DNA from: Streptomyces sp. NBC_00569
GTDB taxonomy: Bacteria; Actinomycetota; Actinomycetes; Streptomycetales; Streptomycetaceae
Assembly: GCF_036345255.1 (NCBI RefSeq)
Contig: NZ_CP107783.1
Location: 10,037,001 to 10,101,000 of the forward strand
Length of the DNA stretch: 64,000 nt
Direction: 5' to 3'
Of this stretch, positions 1 to 7,912 are shown one piece after another. The number at the start of each line of letters is the position of its first letter. Positions within the stretch are counted from its first letter, which is position 1. The notes under the pieces were generated by a model that had not been told where the DNA came from, ran no database searches, and saw only the letters and a program-made list of their open reading frames with translations. Position numbers and translations under genes: made by a program.

Positions 1-282
1 GTTCGGTCCCAAGACCATGTCGATGCCACCTTCAGCCACGCCGGCGTGCCAGTACTGCGCGTAGCCCACCGGTGTGCTCTGTGCCAGTACAAGGAAGGAC
101 TCCACACGCGGCCGGCGCCGCCCGACGTACTTCTCGGCCACCTCGTCACGCGACTTCGGTACGCCGTCCCAGTGCTCGATGAACTCCGGGGAAGCGAACC
201 ATTTGGCCAGCAGATCCAAATCATCCTCGGTCGTCGGGACAAGACGAGTCAGCACTCCGTCGAGAACTACTCCATCGGCCAT
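1..282 (-). CDS. GNAT acetyltransferase, AAC(6')-like (partial, 3' end off window)
   Basis: The reverse strand opens with ATG at 282 and stays open to base 1 (94 codons). The protein starts MADGVVLDGVLTRLVPTTED and contains a W-F-A-S-P-E-F segment, then S-R-D-E-V-A-E-K-Y and G-Y-A-Q-Y-W. This order (R-L-V, then W, then a GYAQ beta strand) is typical of GNAT acetyltransferases related to aminoglycoside 6'-N-acetyltransferases, which transfer acetyl from acetyl-CoA to an amine. The acetyl-CoA pyrophosphate loop lies outside the window, so activity and substrate cannot be judged. Family call fairly good; aminoglycoside specificity is only inference. Confidence 0.6.
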   Translation of the reverse strand, partial: MADGVVLDGVLTRLVPTTEDDLDLLAKWFASPEFIEHWDGVPKSRDEVAEKYVGRRRPRVESFLVLAQSTPVGYAQYWHAGVAEGGIDMVLGPN

Positions 283-414
283 CAGCTACTCTGCAACTCG
301 GCTTGGAAGCGCACGCATGCACGTAAGTTACGGCATCACAGAACATGCGCCAGAACCGGAGTCTGGATGTCAGTCGAGCGCCGAACGGCTGTCGAGTGTC
401 GTTGAGTTTGACTG

Positions 415-951
415 TCACTCAGGGGTGACCGGGGGCCGCAGGCCGAGCCACTGCTCGGCGTCCCAGGCGTGGAACCGCTCCACCTCGGTGAACCCAAGCC
501 TGGCCGCGAGGCGCATCGAGCCGACGTTGGCGCTCTGGGTGGTGAGCACCACCGGCTCACCAGGAAGAACGCCGTCGAACCAGTCGAGTACTGCGGCGCA
601 CGCCTCGCCGGCGTACCCCAATCCCCACGCCCGTGGCAGGAACAGGTAGCCGAGATCGGCCTTTCCCGCCGCAGCCGGGCGACGGTGCTCCGTTGCTCTC
701 CTGAGCAGGATCTGGCCGATCATCGCCCCGTCGAGCTCAGCGACGAAACTCCCGGGCCACCGCGCGGGCACCCGGGGCATCTCGCGCTCAAGCTCGTCAC
801 GCGACCGGGGGCCGCCGAGGTAGGTGTGCACCTCTGGCGACGCCAGCAGCTCGATGAAGGCCGCACGGTCCCGGGCCTCGGGCTCACGGAGCACGAGCCT
901 TTCGGTCCGTATCGGGGGAGGGGGCCAGGTGACGGGTCCGAGTTCAGTCAT
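415..951 (-). CDS. GNAT family N-acetyltransferase (RimJ/RimL-like)
   Basis: A 178-residue protein starting MTELGPVTWPPPPIRTERLV. R-T-E-R-L-V-L-R-E-P near the N-terminus, G-Y-L-F-L-P-R-A-W-G-L-G-Y-A-G-E-A in the acetyl-CoA loop region, and a C-terminal A-R-L-G-F-T-E-V-E-R are the standard signature of RimJ/RimL-type GNAT enzymes that acetylate an amine with acetyl-CoA. ATG 951 is preferred over an in-frame upstream start at 1005, which lies in remnant sequence. The previous acetyltransferase is in the same direction, 132 bp further on. A decayed copy of its C-terminus lies at 39343-39448. Substrate unknown. Confidence 0.8.
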   Translation of the reverse strand: MTELGPVTWPPPPIRTERLVLREPEARDRAAFIELLASPEVHTYLGGPRSRDELEREMPRVPARWPGSFVAELDGAMIGQILLRRATEHRRPAAAGKADLGYLFLPRAWGLGYAGEACAAVLDWFDGVLPGEPVVLTTQSANVGSMRLAARLGFTEVERFHAWDAEQWLGLRPPVTPE

Positions 952-982
952 GCGGGCCAGCCAATCAGCAGGTTCGGCAGCG

Positions 983-1138
983 ATCAACGGGTTCCTGCTG
1001 CCCACCGTCCTGGCGACGCTCTCGGCGCGGCTGCCCTACTCGGTGATGCCGGCCGCGGTCGCCCTCGTCTGTCTCGTGCTGGCCACCGTCGGCGGGCGCG
1101 GTGACCGTGGAACGGCAGCCGAGTTCAGCATGGTCTAG
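983..1138 (+). pseudogene. Possible MFS transporter C-terminal remnant abutting element A
   Basis: In frame from 983 to a TAG at 1136 the plus strand encodes about 51 residues with two hydrophobic stretches (N-G-F-L-L-P-T-V-L-A-T-L and V-M-P-A-A-V-A-L-V-C-L-V-L-A-T-V) and a short polar tail. This resembles the last two membrane segments of a major facilitator protein. There is no start, the upstream part is missing at the junction with the acetyltransferase promoter region, and the last codons and stop come from the left end of element A. Could also be a chance frame. Confidence 0.35.
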
Positions 1139-1226
1139 CGCGGAACCCCGGGCGTTCATGCCCGGGAGGAAGTGCTTCTCAAGATGGGGGTGATTCGCAC
1201 AGGTGCACGGGTCCGCGCTGTTGGTC

Positions 1227-1656
1227 TCAGTGGGGACGCTTCTGGTTCTCGATGTACTCCTTGGCGATCGCCAGTGGTGCGCCGCCGCAGGACGCGGCGA
1301 AGTGGGACGGGGACCAGAAGTGGTTGCCCCACAGGTATTTGTGGGTGTGGCCGGGGAACTCCTGACGGAGCCTGCCGGGCGGAGACGCCCTTGAGGGAGC
1401 CGACCAGCCGGGACAGGGAGACCTTGGGCGGGTGGTGCACCAGCAGGAGCACGTGATCGGTCTCACCGTTGAACTCGACCAGCTCGGTTTCGAAGTCCGC
1501 GCAGACGGCGCGCACGATCTCTGCGCAGCGTCGAAGGACCTCGTCGGTGAACGGTCCGCGCAGATGCTTGGGTGTGAAGACCGAATGGGCGTGGAGGGTG
1601 TAGACGACCGTGCGACCCCTACGAATGTTGAGGTTTGGCTCCCAGCGTGGTGACTT
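1227..1656 (-). pseudogene. tnpA: tnpA of element A, Y1 HUH transposase, inactivated
   Basis: Alignment by eye with the intact copy at 26980-27408 shows three lesions. The start ATG is AAG at 1656-1654. The catalytic HUH motif H-V-H of D-H-V-H-L-L-V is changed to H-V-L, losing the second metal-binding histidine. A frameshift after G-V-S-A-R moves the last third (R-L-R-Q-E-F-P-G-H through the Tyr-containing E-Y-I-E-N-Q) into another frame that ends at 1227. The full protein would be about 142 residues and would nick and join single-stranded element ends. This copy cannot be functional. Confidence 0.9.
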
Positions 1657-1676
1657 AGATGGTTACGATCGCCGGC

Positions 1677-2834
1677 GTGAAGCTTGTCGTGCAGGTGAAG
1701 CTGATGCCGGAGGCCGAGCAGGCCGCCGCGTTGTCGGTGACGCTGCGCACGGTTAACGAGGCCGCGAACTGGGTGTCGGCGGTGGCGTTCGAGCACGGTG
1801 TCCCGCGTGAGTACGAGCTGCGCAAGCACACCTACGGTGAACTGCGGTCGCGGGGACTGGGGGCGCAGGCCGCCCAGCACGTCATCAAGAAGACCCGCGA
1901 TGCCTACACGACGCTCAGGGCCAACATCCGCGCCGGGAACCTCGGCAAGCCGAAGTCGAAGCGGCGGATCAAGGCCGCCTCGAAGCCGATCACGTTCCGT
2001 CCCCGGGCCGCGCAACCGTATGACGACCGGTGTTTGAGCTGGCAGTACGACGCACAGACCGTGTCCATCTGGACAACTGCCGGGCGCATCAAGAACGTCC
2101 GCTTCGTCTGTTCCACCGACGCGCTCAAGACGCTCCGCGACCACCGGCAGGGCGAATCGGACCTGCTCGAGCGTGACGGGGTCTTCTACCTGATCGCCAC
2201 CTGCGAGGTCCCCGAGACCGAGACGTACGAGCCCGACCACTTCATCGGCGTAGACCTCGGCATCGTCAACATCGCCACCACGTCCACCGGATACCAGGCC
2301 GCCGGGCGCGGCCTGAACCGCTACCGCAAGCGGCAACTCGACCTGCGCAAGAAACTCCAGGCCAAGGGCACCAAGTCCGCCAAACGCCGACTCAAGGAGC
2401 GCTCCCGCCGCGAGAGGCGGCACGTCAAGAACACCAACCACATCATCGCCAAGACGATCGTGACCGAGGCTGAACGCACCTCGGCCGGGATCTCCCTGGA
2501 AGAACTCAAGGGAATCCGGCAGAGGGTACGGCTCCGCAAGCCCCAACGGGTCCAACTCCACTCCTGGGCCTTTGCCCAGCTCGGAGACTTCATCGTCTAC
2601 AAGGCCAAGCGGGCAGGCGTGCCTCTGGTCTTCGCTGATCCCGCCTACACCTCGCAGCAGTGCTGCCAGTGCGGCCACATCGACAAGAAGAACCGGGCAA
2701 GCCAGGCCCTCTTCATCTGTCGGAACTGCGGGGTCGTAGCCCACGCAGATCGGAATGCTTCCCACAACATCGCCCGCAAGGGCGAGGCTGTGTGGACTGC
2801 GGGGCGTGAGTCACGCGTCCCTGCCACCCCATAG
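1677..2834 (+). CDS. tnpB: TnpB, RNA-guided nuclease of element A
   Basis: 385 residues from GTG 1677 (V-K-L-V-V-Q-V-K-L-M), the same start as copy B; an in-frame ATG at 1659 is possible. RuvC-like residues are present: Asp in G-V-D-L-G-I-V-N, Glu in S-L-E-E-L-K-G-I-R, Asp in A-D-R-N-A-S-H-N. The zinc ribbon C-C-Q-C-G ... C-R-N-C-G sits between the last two. TnpB proteins of IS200/IS605 elements use an RNA from the element's right end to cut DNA next to the target-adjacent motif, which preserves the element at its site. The gene is full length and shows no lesion although its partner tnpA is broken. It diverges from tnpA. Confidence 0.93.
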   Translation: MKLVVQVKLMPEAEQAAALSVTLRTVNEAANWVSAVAFEHGVPREYELRKHTYGELRSRGLGAQAAQHVIKKTRDAYTTLRANIRAGNLGKPKSKRRIKAASKPITFRPRAAQPYDDRCLSWQYDAQTVSIWTTAGRIKNVRFVCSTDALKTLRDHRQGESDLLERDGVFYLIATCEVPETETYEPDHFIGVDLGIVNIATTSTGYQAAGRGLNRYRKRQLDLRKKLQAKGTKSAKRRLKERSRRERRHVKNTNHIIAKTIVTEAERTSAGISLEELKGIRQRVRLRKPQRVQLHSWAFAQLGDFIVYKAKRAGVPLVFADPAYTSQQCCQCGHIDKKNRASQALFICRNCGVVAHADRNASHNIARKGEAVWTAGRESRVPATP

Positions 2835-2835
2835 G

Positions 2836-2933
2836 GGTGCCTGGACGGAGGAGCCCGCCCAGCAGCCAGTTGGACGCTACCTCCAAGCCCGGTCCTTTAG
2901 GGCCGGGTCAAGTTGACCGACCCGGCTCGTACG
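2836..2933 (+). ncRNA. Predicted TnpB guide RNA 3' part and 16-nt guide, element A
   Basis: By analogy with characterised TnpB systems, the guide RNA overlaps the 3' end of tnpB and the right end of the element and ends in flanking DNA. The right-end hairpin is at about 2888-2907 and the element ends at 2917, so the guide would be 2918-2933, CGACCCGGCTCGTACG. The 5' end is not defined. Inference from family knowledge. Confidence 0.45.
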
Positions 2934-3957
2934 TGAGCTGCTTGACCTGCCGTACGAACAGGGCGCTCTCGACGGACCGCACGCCATGGAGCGCCCCGAT
3001 CCCTTCGCTCAGGTACGTGTAGAGCTCGCGGGTGTCGCGGTGCACGGTCGCGGTGAACACCCCGGCCAGCCCGGTCACCGCAGCGGCGAACCGGACCTCG
3101 GGGTGCGCCGCGAGGGACTCGCCCACGGAGGCGAGCGCGGACGGGGCGACGGTCAGCCACAGGGCGGCCATGACCGAGTGGCCGAGAGGTTCGTGGGTGT
3201 GCTGTACGTCGAAGTAGAGGACGCCGCTCGAACGCAGCCGGTCCAGGCGGCGCTTGACGACCGACTCCGACTGGCCCGTGGCCGCCTGGAGTTCGGTGAG
3301 GGCCACCCGGCCGTCCCGGCGGAGCAGCGCGAGCAGGGTCTCGTCGACGTCGTCGAGAACCGGAGGAGGAGCGGTCGGTTCGGCGGACGGCGTCCGCAGC
3401 GCCGCCTCCTGGTCCGCGTCGAGCGCGTTGATCTTGTTGAGCCAGCCGACCGGGCCGCCGTAGAAGGGGTGCAGGACGCACTGCGCGGTCGCCGAGGTGA
3501 CAAGTGGCGTGCGCTGAAGACGGGCGAGGAGGGGCTCTTCCTCCTGGCCACCGCGCGGCTTGATCGAGCACAGCACTTCCGTGCCGCCGGAGAGCAGACC
3601 CACGTACGACGTGTCGGGGCGCCGCGCGAGGGCGCCCGCCAGCTGTTCCGCGCCGTCCGGGGCGCAGCGCAGCCGGACCAGCCAACTGCTGCGCCCGAGC
3701 AGCGCGTCGTCGGTGACGCCGATCACCCGCAGGCCCACGCTCCCGCGCAGCCGGCGGAAACGGCGTGCGACGGTCTGGTCGGAGACGCCGAGGACGGCCG
3801 CGATCCGGCTGAACGGTGCCCGCCCGTCGAGCTGCAGGGCCTGCAGCAACTGCAGGTCGAGTGCGTCGAGCACGTGGAGCTCCGGTGGGGGGTGGTCATG
3901 GCGGGTGGGCGTACGCGTGATCGTAAAGGAGCCGGGAGGGTCGGCGGGTATCGGCAC
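2908..3957 (-). CDS. Double-domain Lrp/AsnC-family transcriptional regulator
   Basis: 349 residues with two tandem AsnC-type units. The first helix-turn-helix is around residues 32-75 (L-D-L-Q-L-L-Q-A-L-Q-L-D-G-R, then S-D-Q-T-V-A-R-R-F-R-R-L). The second is around residues 203-250 (D-E-T-L-L-A-L-L-R-R-D-G-R, then S-E-S-V-V-K-R-R-L-D-R-L). Each is followed by a ligand-binding half. Such tandem proteins are common in Streptomyces. GTG 3957 is the longest start; a GTG just before L-D-A-L-D near 3873 is an alternative that would drop about 28 low-complexity residues. The final codons R-S-T-stop lie across the right end of element A, so the original C-terminus was replaced by the insertion. It is followed upstream by an exporter gene in the same direction. 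Confidence 0.88.
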   Translation of the reverse strand: MPIPADPPGSFTITRTPTRHDHPPPELHVLDALDLQLLQALQLDGRAPFSRIAAVLGVSDQTVARRFRRLRGSVGLRVIGVTDDALLGRSSWLVRLRCAPDGAEQLAGALARRPDTSYVGLLSGGTEVLCSIKPRGGQEEEPLLARLQRTPLVTSATAQCVLHPFYGGPVGWLNKINALDADQEAALRTPSAEPTAPPPVLDDVDETLLALLRRDGRVALTELQAATGQSESVVKRRLDRLRSSGVLYFDVQHTHEPLGHSVMAALWLTVAPSALASVGESLAAHPEVRFAAAVTGLAGVFTATVHRDTRELYTYLSEGIGALHGVRSVESALFVRQVKQLTYEPGRST

Positions 3958-4019
3958 CGCCGGAAACGGACGAGCCCGGGACCGCCTGACGCGGTCCCGG
4001 GCTCGTTGCTCGCGAGGGT

Positions 4020-6398
4020 TCAGGCGTGCGGATGCGCCAGTTCCAGGTCGAAGGCCTCCACCGCGTGGCCGTTCACGGACACCGTCCGGGTCGACGCCGG
4101 GTACCCGCTGGCGACGAGCGAGTACTCGCCCGCGTCCAGATCACCGAAGGTGTAGCCGCCGTCCGAGCCGGTGGTCGAGGTGCCCACCACGTTGCCGGCC
4201 GCGTCCACCAACGTCACTCGCGCGTCGGACAGCGGCCGCAGCTCCGCCTTCGTACGGATCTGCCCCTGAAGGCGGACGCCGGGCCGCAACGCGATGTCCG
4301 GTTGCACGGTGGCGGACTTGGCGGCCTGTGCCGCGACGGCCGTGGGCCGGAACCCTTCCGCGGTCACGGAGATCGTGATCTCGCCCTCGGCGATGTCACC
4401 GAAGGCGTAGTTCCCCGAGGCATTGGTGGTGCCGCTCGCCAGTACGTCGCCGCGTGCGTCCGTCACCGTGACGACGGCTTCGGCGAGGGGGAGGCCGTCG
4501 TCGGCGCCGACGACCTTGCCGGTGAGGCCGCCGGTGCCGGACAGGAGGATGTCGTGCTCGGTCGACCGGTCGGCGAGGACGAGGTTCGTCGCGTGCGGGT
4601 GGTGGCCGCCCGCAGTCGTGATCAGCACGTGGGCGCCGGGCCCCGGAACGGTCACTCGGTAGTGCCCGTCGGCCCCGGCGACGGCGCGGGCGAGCTGCTG
4701 ACCCGTGGGCAAGATGAGGGTGAGCACGGCCCCCGCAAGGCTCGCGCCCGCGGCGTCGCGCACGGTGCCGGACAGAGCGGGCTCCGCCGCCTCGTGCCCG
4801 GTGTCCGACAGGGCGGGCTCCGCCGCGTCGGCCGTCGTAACCGGCTCGGGTGCCGGCGCCGTCTGCGACGCCGGTCGCGGACGCCGCAGCAGCACCGCAC
4901 CGACCAGCGCCGCGAGTACGGCCAGCGAACCGGCCACGATCAGGCACAGCTGCATCCCGTCGAGGAACGACTCGGACAGCGCGCCGAGCGCCCGCCCCCG
5001 GTCCGCCCCGAGGTCCAGCTCGGCGACCGCCCCGAGCCCTTGCGCCTGAGCCGCACCGACGATCCGCTCGGCCGCCGCCCCGGTGACCCCGACATCGGCC
5101 AGGTGCCCGGACAGCGACCCCGTGGTCCTGGACGTGAGCAGCGCGCCGAGGATCGCAGGACCGAGCGCGCCGCCGACCTGCCGCAGCGCGTTGTTGCCCG
5201 CCGCGGCCATGCCCGCCAGATGGTGCGGCACGGAGGACACGGCGGTCGCCGTCATGGGAGTGACGACGAGACCCATGCCGAGCCCGAGCAGGGCAAGGCG
5301 CCAGGCCATCGGGCCGAACGCGGTGTCGGCGGTCAGCGACGTCAGCGAGAACAGCGCGCCCGCGGCGCACAGCAGACCGACGCTGATCAGCAGGCGCGGC
5401 GAGATCCGGTGCATCATGCGCCCGGCCAACGGGCCGACGAAGAAGCACACCCCGGTCACCATCAGCAGCCGGTACCCGGCATCAAGGGTGCCGAGCTGCT
5501 GCACCATGCCGAAGTAAAGGCTGAGGACGAAGAAGAACCCGATGAGCCCCATGAAGGTGATCATCGCGATCAGGCTCGTCGCGCTGAAGCGGGCGCTGCG
5601 GAAGAGCTTGAGGTCGAGCATCGGACTGGCGCTGCGCCGCTCGAAGACGAGGAAGGCGATCAGGCCGACCACGGCGAGCGCCAGCGCCACGAGCACGCGG
5701 GAGTCGGAGAAGGAGCCGGCACCGCCCTCGATCACTCCGTACACGAGCGCCGTGATGGCGACCGTGGCGGTGATCTGCCCCGGCCAGTCGAGCGCCCGGG
5801 CATGCGGAGCACGGGAGTCCTTCACCAGCCAGGCGGCGACCGCCATGGCGAGCAGCGCCACGGGTATGGACGGCAGATAGATCCAGCGCCAGTCCGCGTG
5901 GTCGAGGATCACGCCCGAGAGGAGCGGGCCCACGGCCAGCGCCGCCATCAGGGACGACGCCCACAGGCCCACGAACTTGCCGCGCTCGCGCGGGTCGGGC
6001 ACCGCCTGGCTGATCATCGCCAGCGTCGTCGGCAGCAGGCAAGCGGCGCCGATCCCGGCCAGCGCCTGACCGGCCCACAGCACCTCGATCGACTGCGCGC
6101 ACAGTGCCGTCGCGGCCCCGGCGGCGGTGAACGCGAGGCCCGCCTGGAACACCTTCTTGCGCCCGTGCACGTCGCCGAACACGCCGGCTGTCAGGATGAG
6201 CGCCGCCATCGGCAGGACGAACGCGTCGGACACCCAGGACAGCTCGGATGTGGACGCGTCCAGCGCGCGCTGGATCGCCGGGAGACTCACCGACACGGAG
6301 GTCACCGGCAGATAGGCGACGAACACCCCGACACAGGCCATGACGAGGGTGACGGCCCGCCGCTCCCGTGTTCTGTTCGCCGTTGTCGCCTCGTTCAC
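4020..6398 (-). CDS. DHA2-type MFS exporter fused to C-terminal carboxypeptidase-regulatory-like repeats
   Basis: GTG 6398 is preferred because GGAGAGGG precedes it; an in-frame start at 6473 gives 25 more polar residues. The 792-residue protein has about 14 membrane segments in the first 475 residues. G-V-F-G-D-V-H-G-R-K-K-V between segments 2 and 3 is the MFS motif A, and W-V-S-D-A-F is typical of EmrB/QacA drug exporters. From about residue 505 it carries three repeats of roughly 85 residues (A-G-A-x-V-T-L, D-G-x-Y-x-F, G-x-Y-x-L/V-x-x-S/A-G-x) of the CarboxypepD_reg/Cna-B beta-sandwich type. Function inferred: proton-driven efflux of a small molecule, with the tail as an extra beta-sandwich module. 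The Lrp-type regulator lies immediately downstream on the same strand. Confidence 0.9.
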   Translation of the reverse strand: MNEATTANRTRERRAVTLVMACVGVFVAYLPVTSVSVSLPAIQRALDASTSELSWVSDAFVLPMAALILTAGVFGDVHGRKKVFQAGLAFTAAGAATALCAQSIEVLWAGQALAGIGAACLLPTTLAMISQAVPDPRERGKFVGLWASSLMAALAVGPLLSGVILDHADWRWIYLPSIPVALLAMAVAAWLVKDSRAPHARALDWPGQITATVAITALVYGVIEGGAGSFSDSRVLVALALAVVGLIAFLVFERRSASPMLDLKLFRSARFSATSLIAMITFMGLIGFFFVLSLYFGMVQQLGTLDAGYRLLMVTGVCFFVGPLAGRMMHRISPRLLISVGLLCAAGALFSLTSLTADTAFGPMAWRLALLGLGMGLVVTPMTATAVSSVPHHLAGMAAAGNNALRQVGGALGPAILGALLTSRTTGSLSGHLADVGVTGAAAERIVGAAQAQGLGAVAELDLGADRGRALGALSESFLDGMQLCLIVAGSLAVLAALVGAVLLRRPRPASQTAPAPEPVTTADAAEPALSDTGHEAAEPALSGTVRDAAGASLAGAVLTLILPTGQQLARAVAGADGHYRVTVPGPGAHVLITTAGGHHPHATNLVLADRSTEHDILLSGTGGLTGKVVGADDGLPLAEAVVTVTDARGDVLASGTTNASGNYAFGDIAEGEITISVTAEGFRPTAVAAQAAKSATVQPDIALRPGVRLQGQIRTKAELRPLSDARVTLVDAAGNVVGTSTTGSDGGYTFGDLDAGEYSLVASGYPASTRTVSVNGHAVEAFDLELAHPHA

Positions 6399-6654
6399 GA
6401 AGACCCTCTCCTGCGACGCCGTGCGCCGCGCTCGACTTTCCGACCGGGAGCAGCCTCCGTCCTCGGGCGGCATCGAGGCCAGCCAGCGTCGCCGAACCCC
6501 GGAAAACCGATCCTGGGCTGCCCGGATTCACGGATTTCCGACAAGCGCGCAGGTATGCGCGTGCCCCTCTTCCCTCTCTCCAAGGACGCGAACGGCCCCC
6601 GGCGGATCGCCGGGTACGCGGTGCGGGTCAGCCCGCAGCCGCGTACGGGACCGC

Positions 6655-6828
6655 CTACGCGTGCGCGGCCTCGCCCGTGAGCCGGGTAACCGCGTCCTGC
6701 ATGTGCGGGTCGAGGAGCGTGAGCAGGTGCTCCTCGTCCTCGTCGCGCATCGCCCCGATCAGTTCCGTGTGCTCATCGACCAGCGTGTCCGGGGCGGGGT
6801 GGCCGTCGGTGAGGACCGACAGACACAT
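6655..6828 (-). pseudogene. GntR/FadR-family regulator, C-terminal remnant
   Basis: Reading the minus strand from 6828 to TAG at 6655 gives 57 residues: M-C-L-S-V-L-T-D-G-H-P-A-P-D-T-L, then V-D-E-H-T-E-L-I-G-A-M, then L-L-T-L-L-D-P-H-M-Q-D-A-V. The D-E-H-x-x-L-I-x-A-(M/I) helix and the following H-M-x-x-A are the end of the FCD ligand-binding domain of GntR regulators. The upstream frame (L-G-A-L-R-V-H-A-D) seems to continue the protein in a different phase, so it is frameshifted and lacks its winged helix. Confidence 0.5.
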
Positions 6829-6902
6829 CCGCGTGGACCCGCAGGGCGCCGAGCACGTCGCCGCCCGGCTCCTGGCCGACCTCCGGCAGCGGGCACAGGC
6901 GG

Positions 6903-7145
6903 CAGACGGGCTGGACCCCGTTCACGTACCCCTTCAACCTCACGCGGCAGCCCGCCTCCACGGTGCCCTGCGGCGTGACGGACGCGGGCATGCCGGTGGG
7001 CGCGCAGCTGGTCTCCGCGCGGCACGGAGACGAGCCGGTGCCGCGCACGTCGGCGGTCCTGCACGCCGCGCTGCGGAGGCCCGGGTGGTGGACGCAGCGC
7101 CGGTCGGCTGAGGGGCGGCGCCGTTTGGAGTACGGGTCGCGGTAG
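6903..7145 (+). pseudogene. Amidase (amidase signature family), C-terminal remnant
   Basis: The plus strand encodes W-T-P-F-T-Y-P-F-N-L-T-R-Q-P-A-S, then V-P-C-G-V-T-D-A-G-M-P-V-G-A-Q-L-V, ending at TAG 7143. The P-F-N-x-T-x-Q-P-A and P-x-G-x-P-V-G-x-Q-L-V segments are the conserved end of amidase-signature enzymes (GatA-like). The Ser-Ser-Lys catalytic core is absent. It is convergent with the GntR remnant, so the two may once have formed a regulator-enzyme pair. Confidence 0.6.
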
Positions 7146-7150
7146 GGGAG

Positions 7151-7507
7151 TTGACCGGCATACGAGTGACCGACGCCACCGCTCACGAGATCTCCTCGTG
7201 ACCCCCGATCCTGGTCGAGCCGGGTGATGTGGTGCAGGTGGGGGAGCAGGACACCGCGTGGACGGACTTCGTGATCGTCACGACGGATTCCGGGGCCGGG
7301 TGGGTGCCGGAGCGGTACCTGGACGCGAGCCGCCCGACGGCGACGGTCCGGCACGCCTACAACACCCAGGAGCTGTCCGTGGCGGCCGGTGACGAGCTCG
7401 TCATGGTCGAGGACGACCCCGAGCCGGGGTAGAGGTGGTGCGAGGACTCCCGGGGGTGTGCGGGGTGGGTGCCCCACAGGGCGCTCCCGAGGGGCGATGA
7501 GGCCTGA
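7151..7507 (+). pseudogene. SH3-like small protein broken by two in-frame stops
   Basis: From TTG 7151 one frame reads V-T-D-A-T-A-H-E-I-S-S, TGA at 7199, then L-V-E-P-G-D-V-V-Q-V-G-E-Q-D-T-A-W and G-W-V-P-E-R-Y-L, a TAG at about 7430, then R-W-C-E-D-S-R-G-C-A-G-W-V-P-H-R-A-L and a final TGA at 7505. The two G-W-V-P motifs and the P-G-D-x-V-Q-V start are typical of actinomycete SH3-like proteins of about 115 residues. All pieces stay in one frame, so the damage is two nonsense changes. A 67-residue piece from GTG 7229 could still be made. Confidence 0.65.
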
Positions 7508-7803
7508 ACGCCGACCGTCAGGACAGTGTCCCTGGCGCCCTCTTGGACTCCAGACGGCTCAACAGGCCGCTGCTGTCGGTGAGTTCGGTGAAGTGGCCGC
7601 CCACCCCGCGTTGCCGAGGCCGAGCGCATGGCACAGGTAGGCCAGAGAGGAACCGCCTGCTGTGTGACGGCTGGTGATCCTCGGCATCGCGGCCGCGGTC
7701 ACCGTGCACTGGTCTGCAACCCCGAGAGGGACGTCGCCATCGGCGCTGGCAACGCGCCCCGCGCGATGGCCACCTGGCGCAACCACCGAGCCCGCAGCGT
7801 TGG

Positions 7804-7834
7804 GAAGAAATCTGCCTTTTTGAAGAAATCTGCC
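7804..7834. repeat. 13-bp direct repeat in AT-rich patch upstream of the small peptide gene
   Basis: GAAGAAATCTGCC occurs at 7804-7816 and again at 7822-7834, an 18-bp period, inside the only markedly AT-rich stretch nearby. The interval 7508-7803 holds no gene I can support. The repeats lie about 80 bp before the peptide start at 7913, where a promoter and activator or repressor sites would be expected. The role is inference. Confidence 0.5.
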
Positions 7835-7912
7835 CTATTTTCCAGGAGACGCCATCCAATTCCCGCCTTGATGCGTATCTACTTCGAGGGAAGTTCCAGC
7901 GGGAGGCATGCA

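Larger units (their letters stand above)
1124..2917 (+). mobile_element. IS200/IS605-family element A (IS605-type, divergent tnpA/tnpB)
   Basis: Bounded by comparison with element B (25719-27511, opposite orientation). Both share sequence from TTCAGCATG to the palindromic right end finishing in AAGTTGAC, and differ immediately outside. Length 1794 bp. The left end has an imperfect hairpin of CCCGGG arms at about 1147-1167; the right end has a CCCGGTCCT/AGGGCCGGG hairpin at about 2888-2907. tnpB is on the plus strand and tnpA divergent on the minus strand. No terminal inverted repeats or target duplication, as expected for single-strand Y1 transposition. Because A and B share TTCAGCATG at the left end, element and target-adjacent motif cannot be separated exactly. 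The insertion replaced the last residues of the Lrp-type gene at 2908. The tnpA copy is dead, so the element would need transposase supplied in trans. Confidence 0.85.

Noticed and set aside
4026..6680. 884-codon open frame on the plus strand opposite the MFS exporter
   Set aside because: It is the antisense shadow of a GC-rich gene; its protein is Arg/Gly/Pro/His rich without domains, while the minus strand shows clear MFS motifs.
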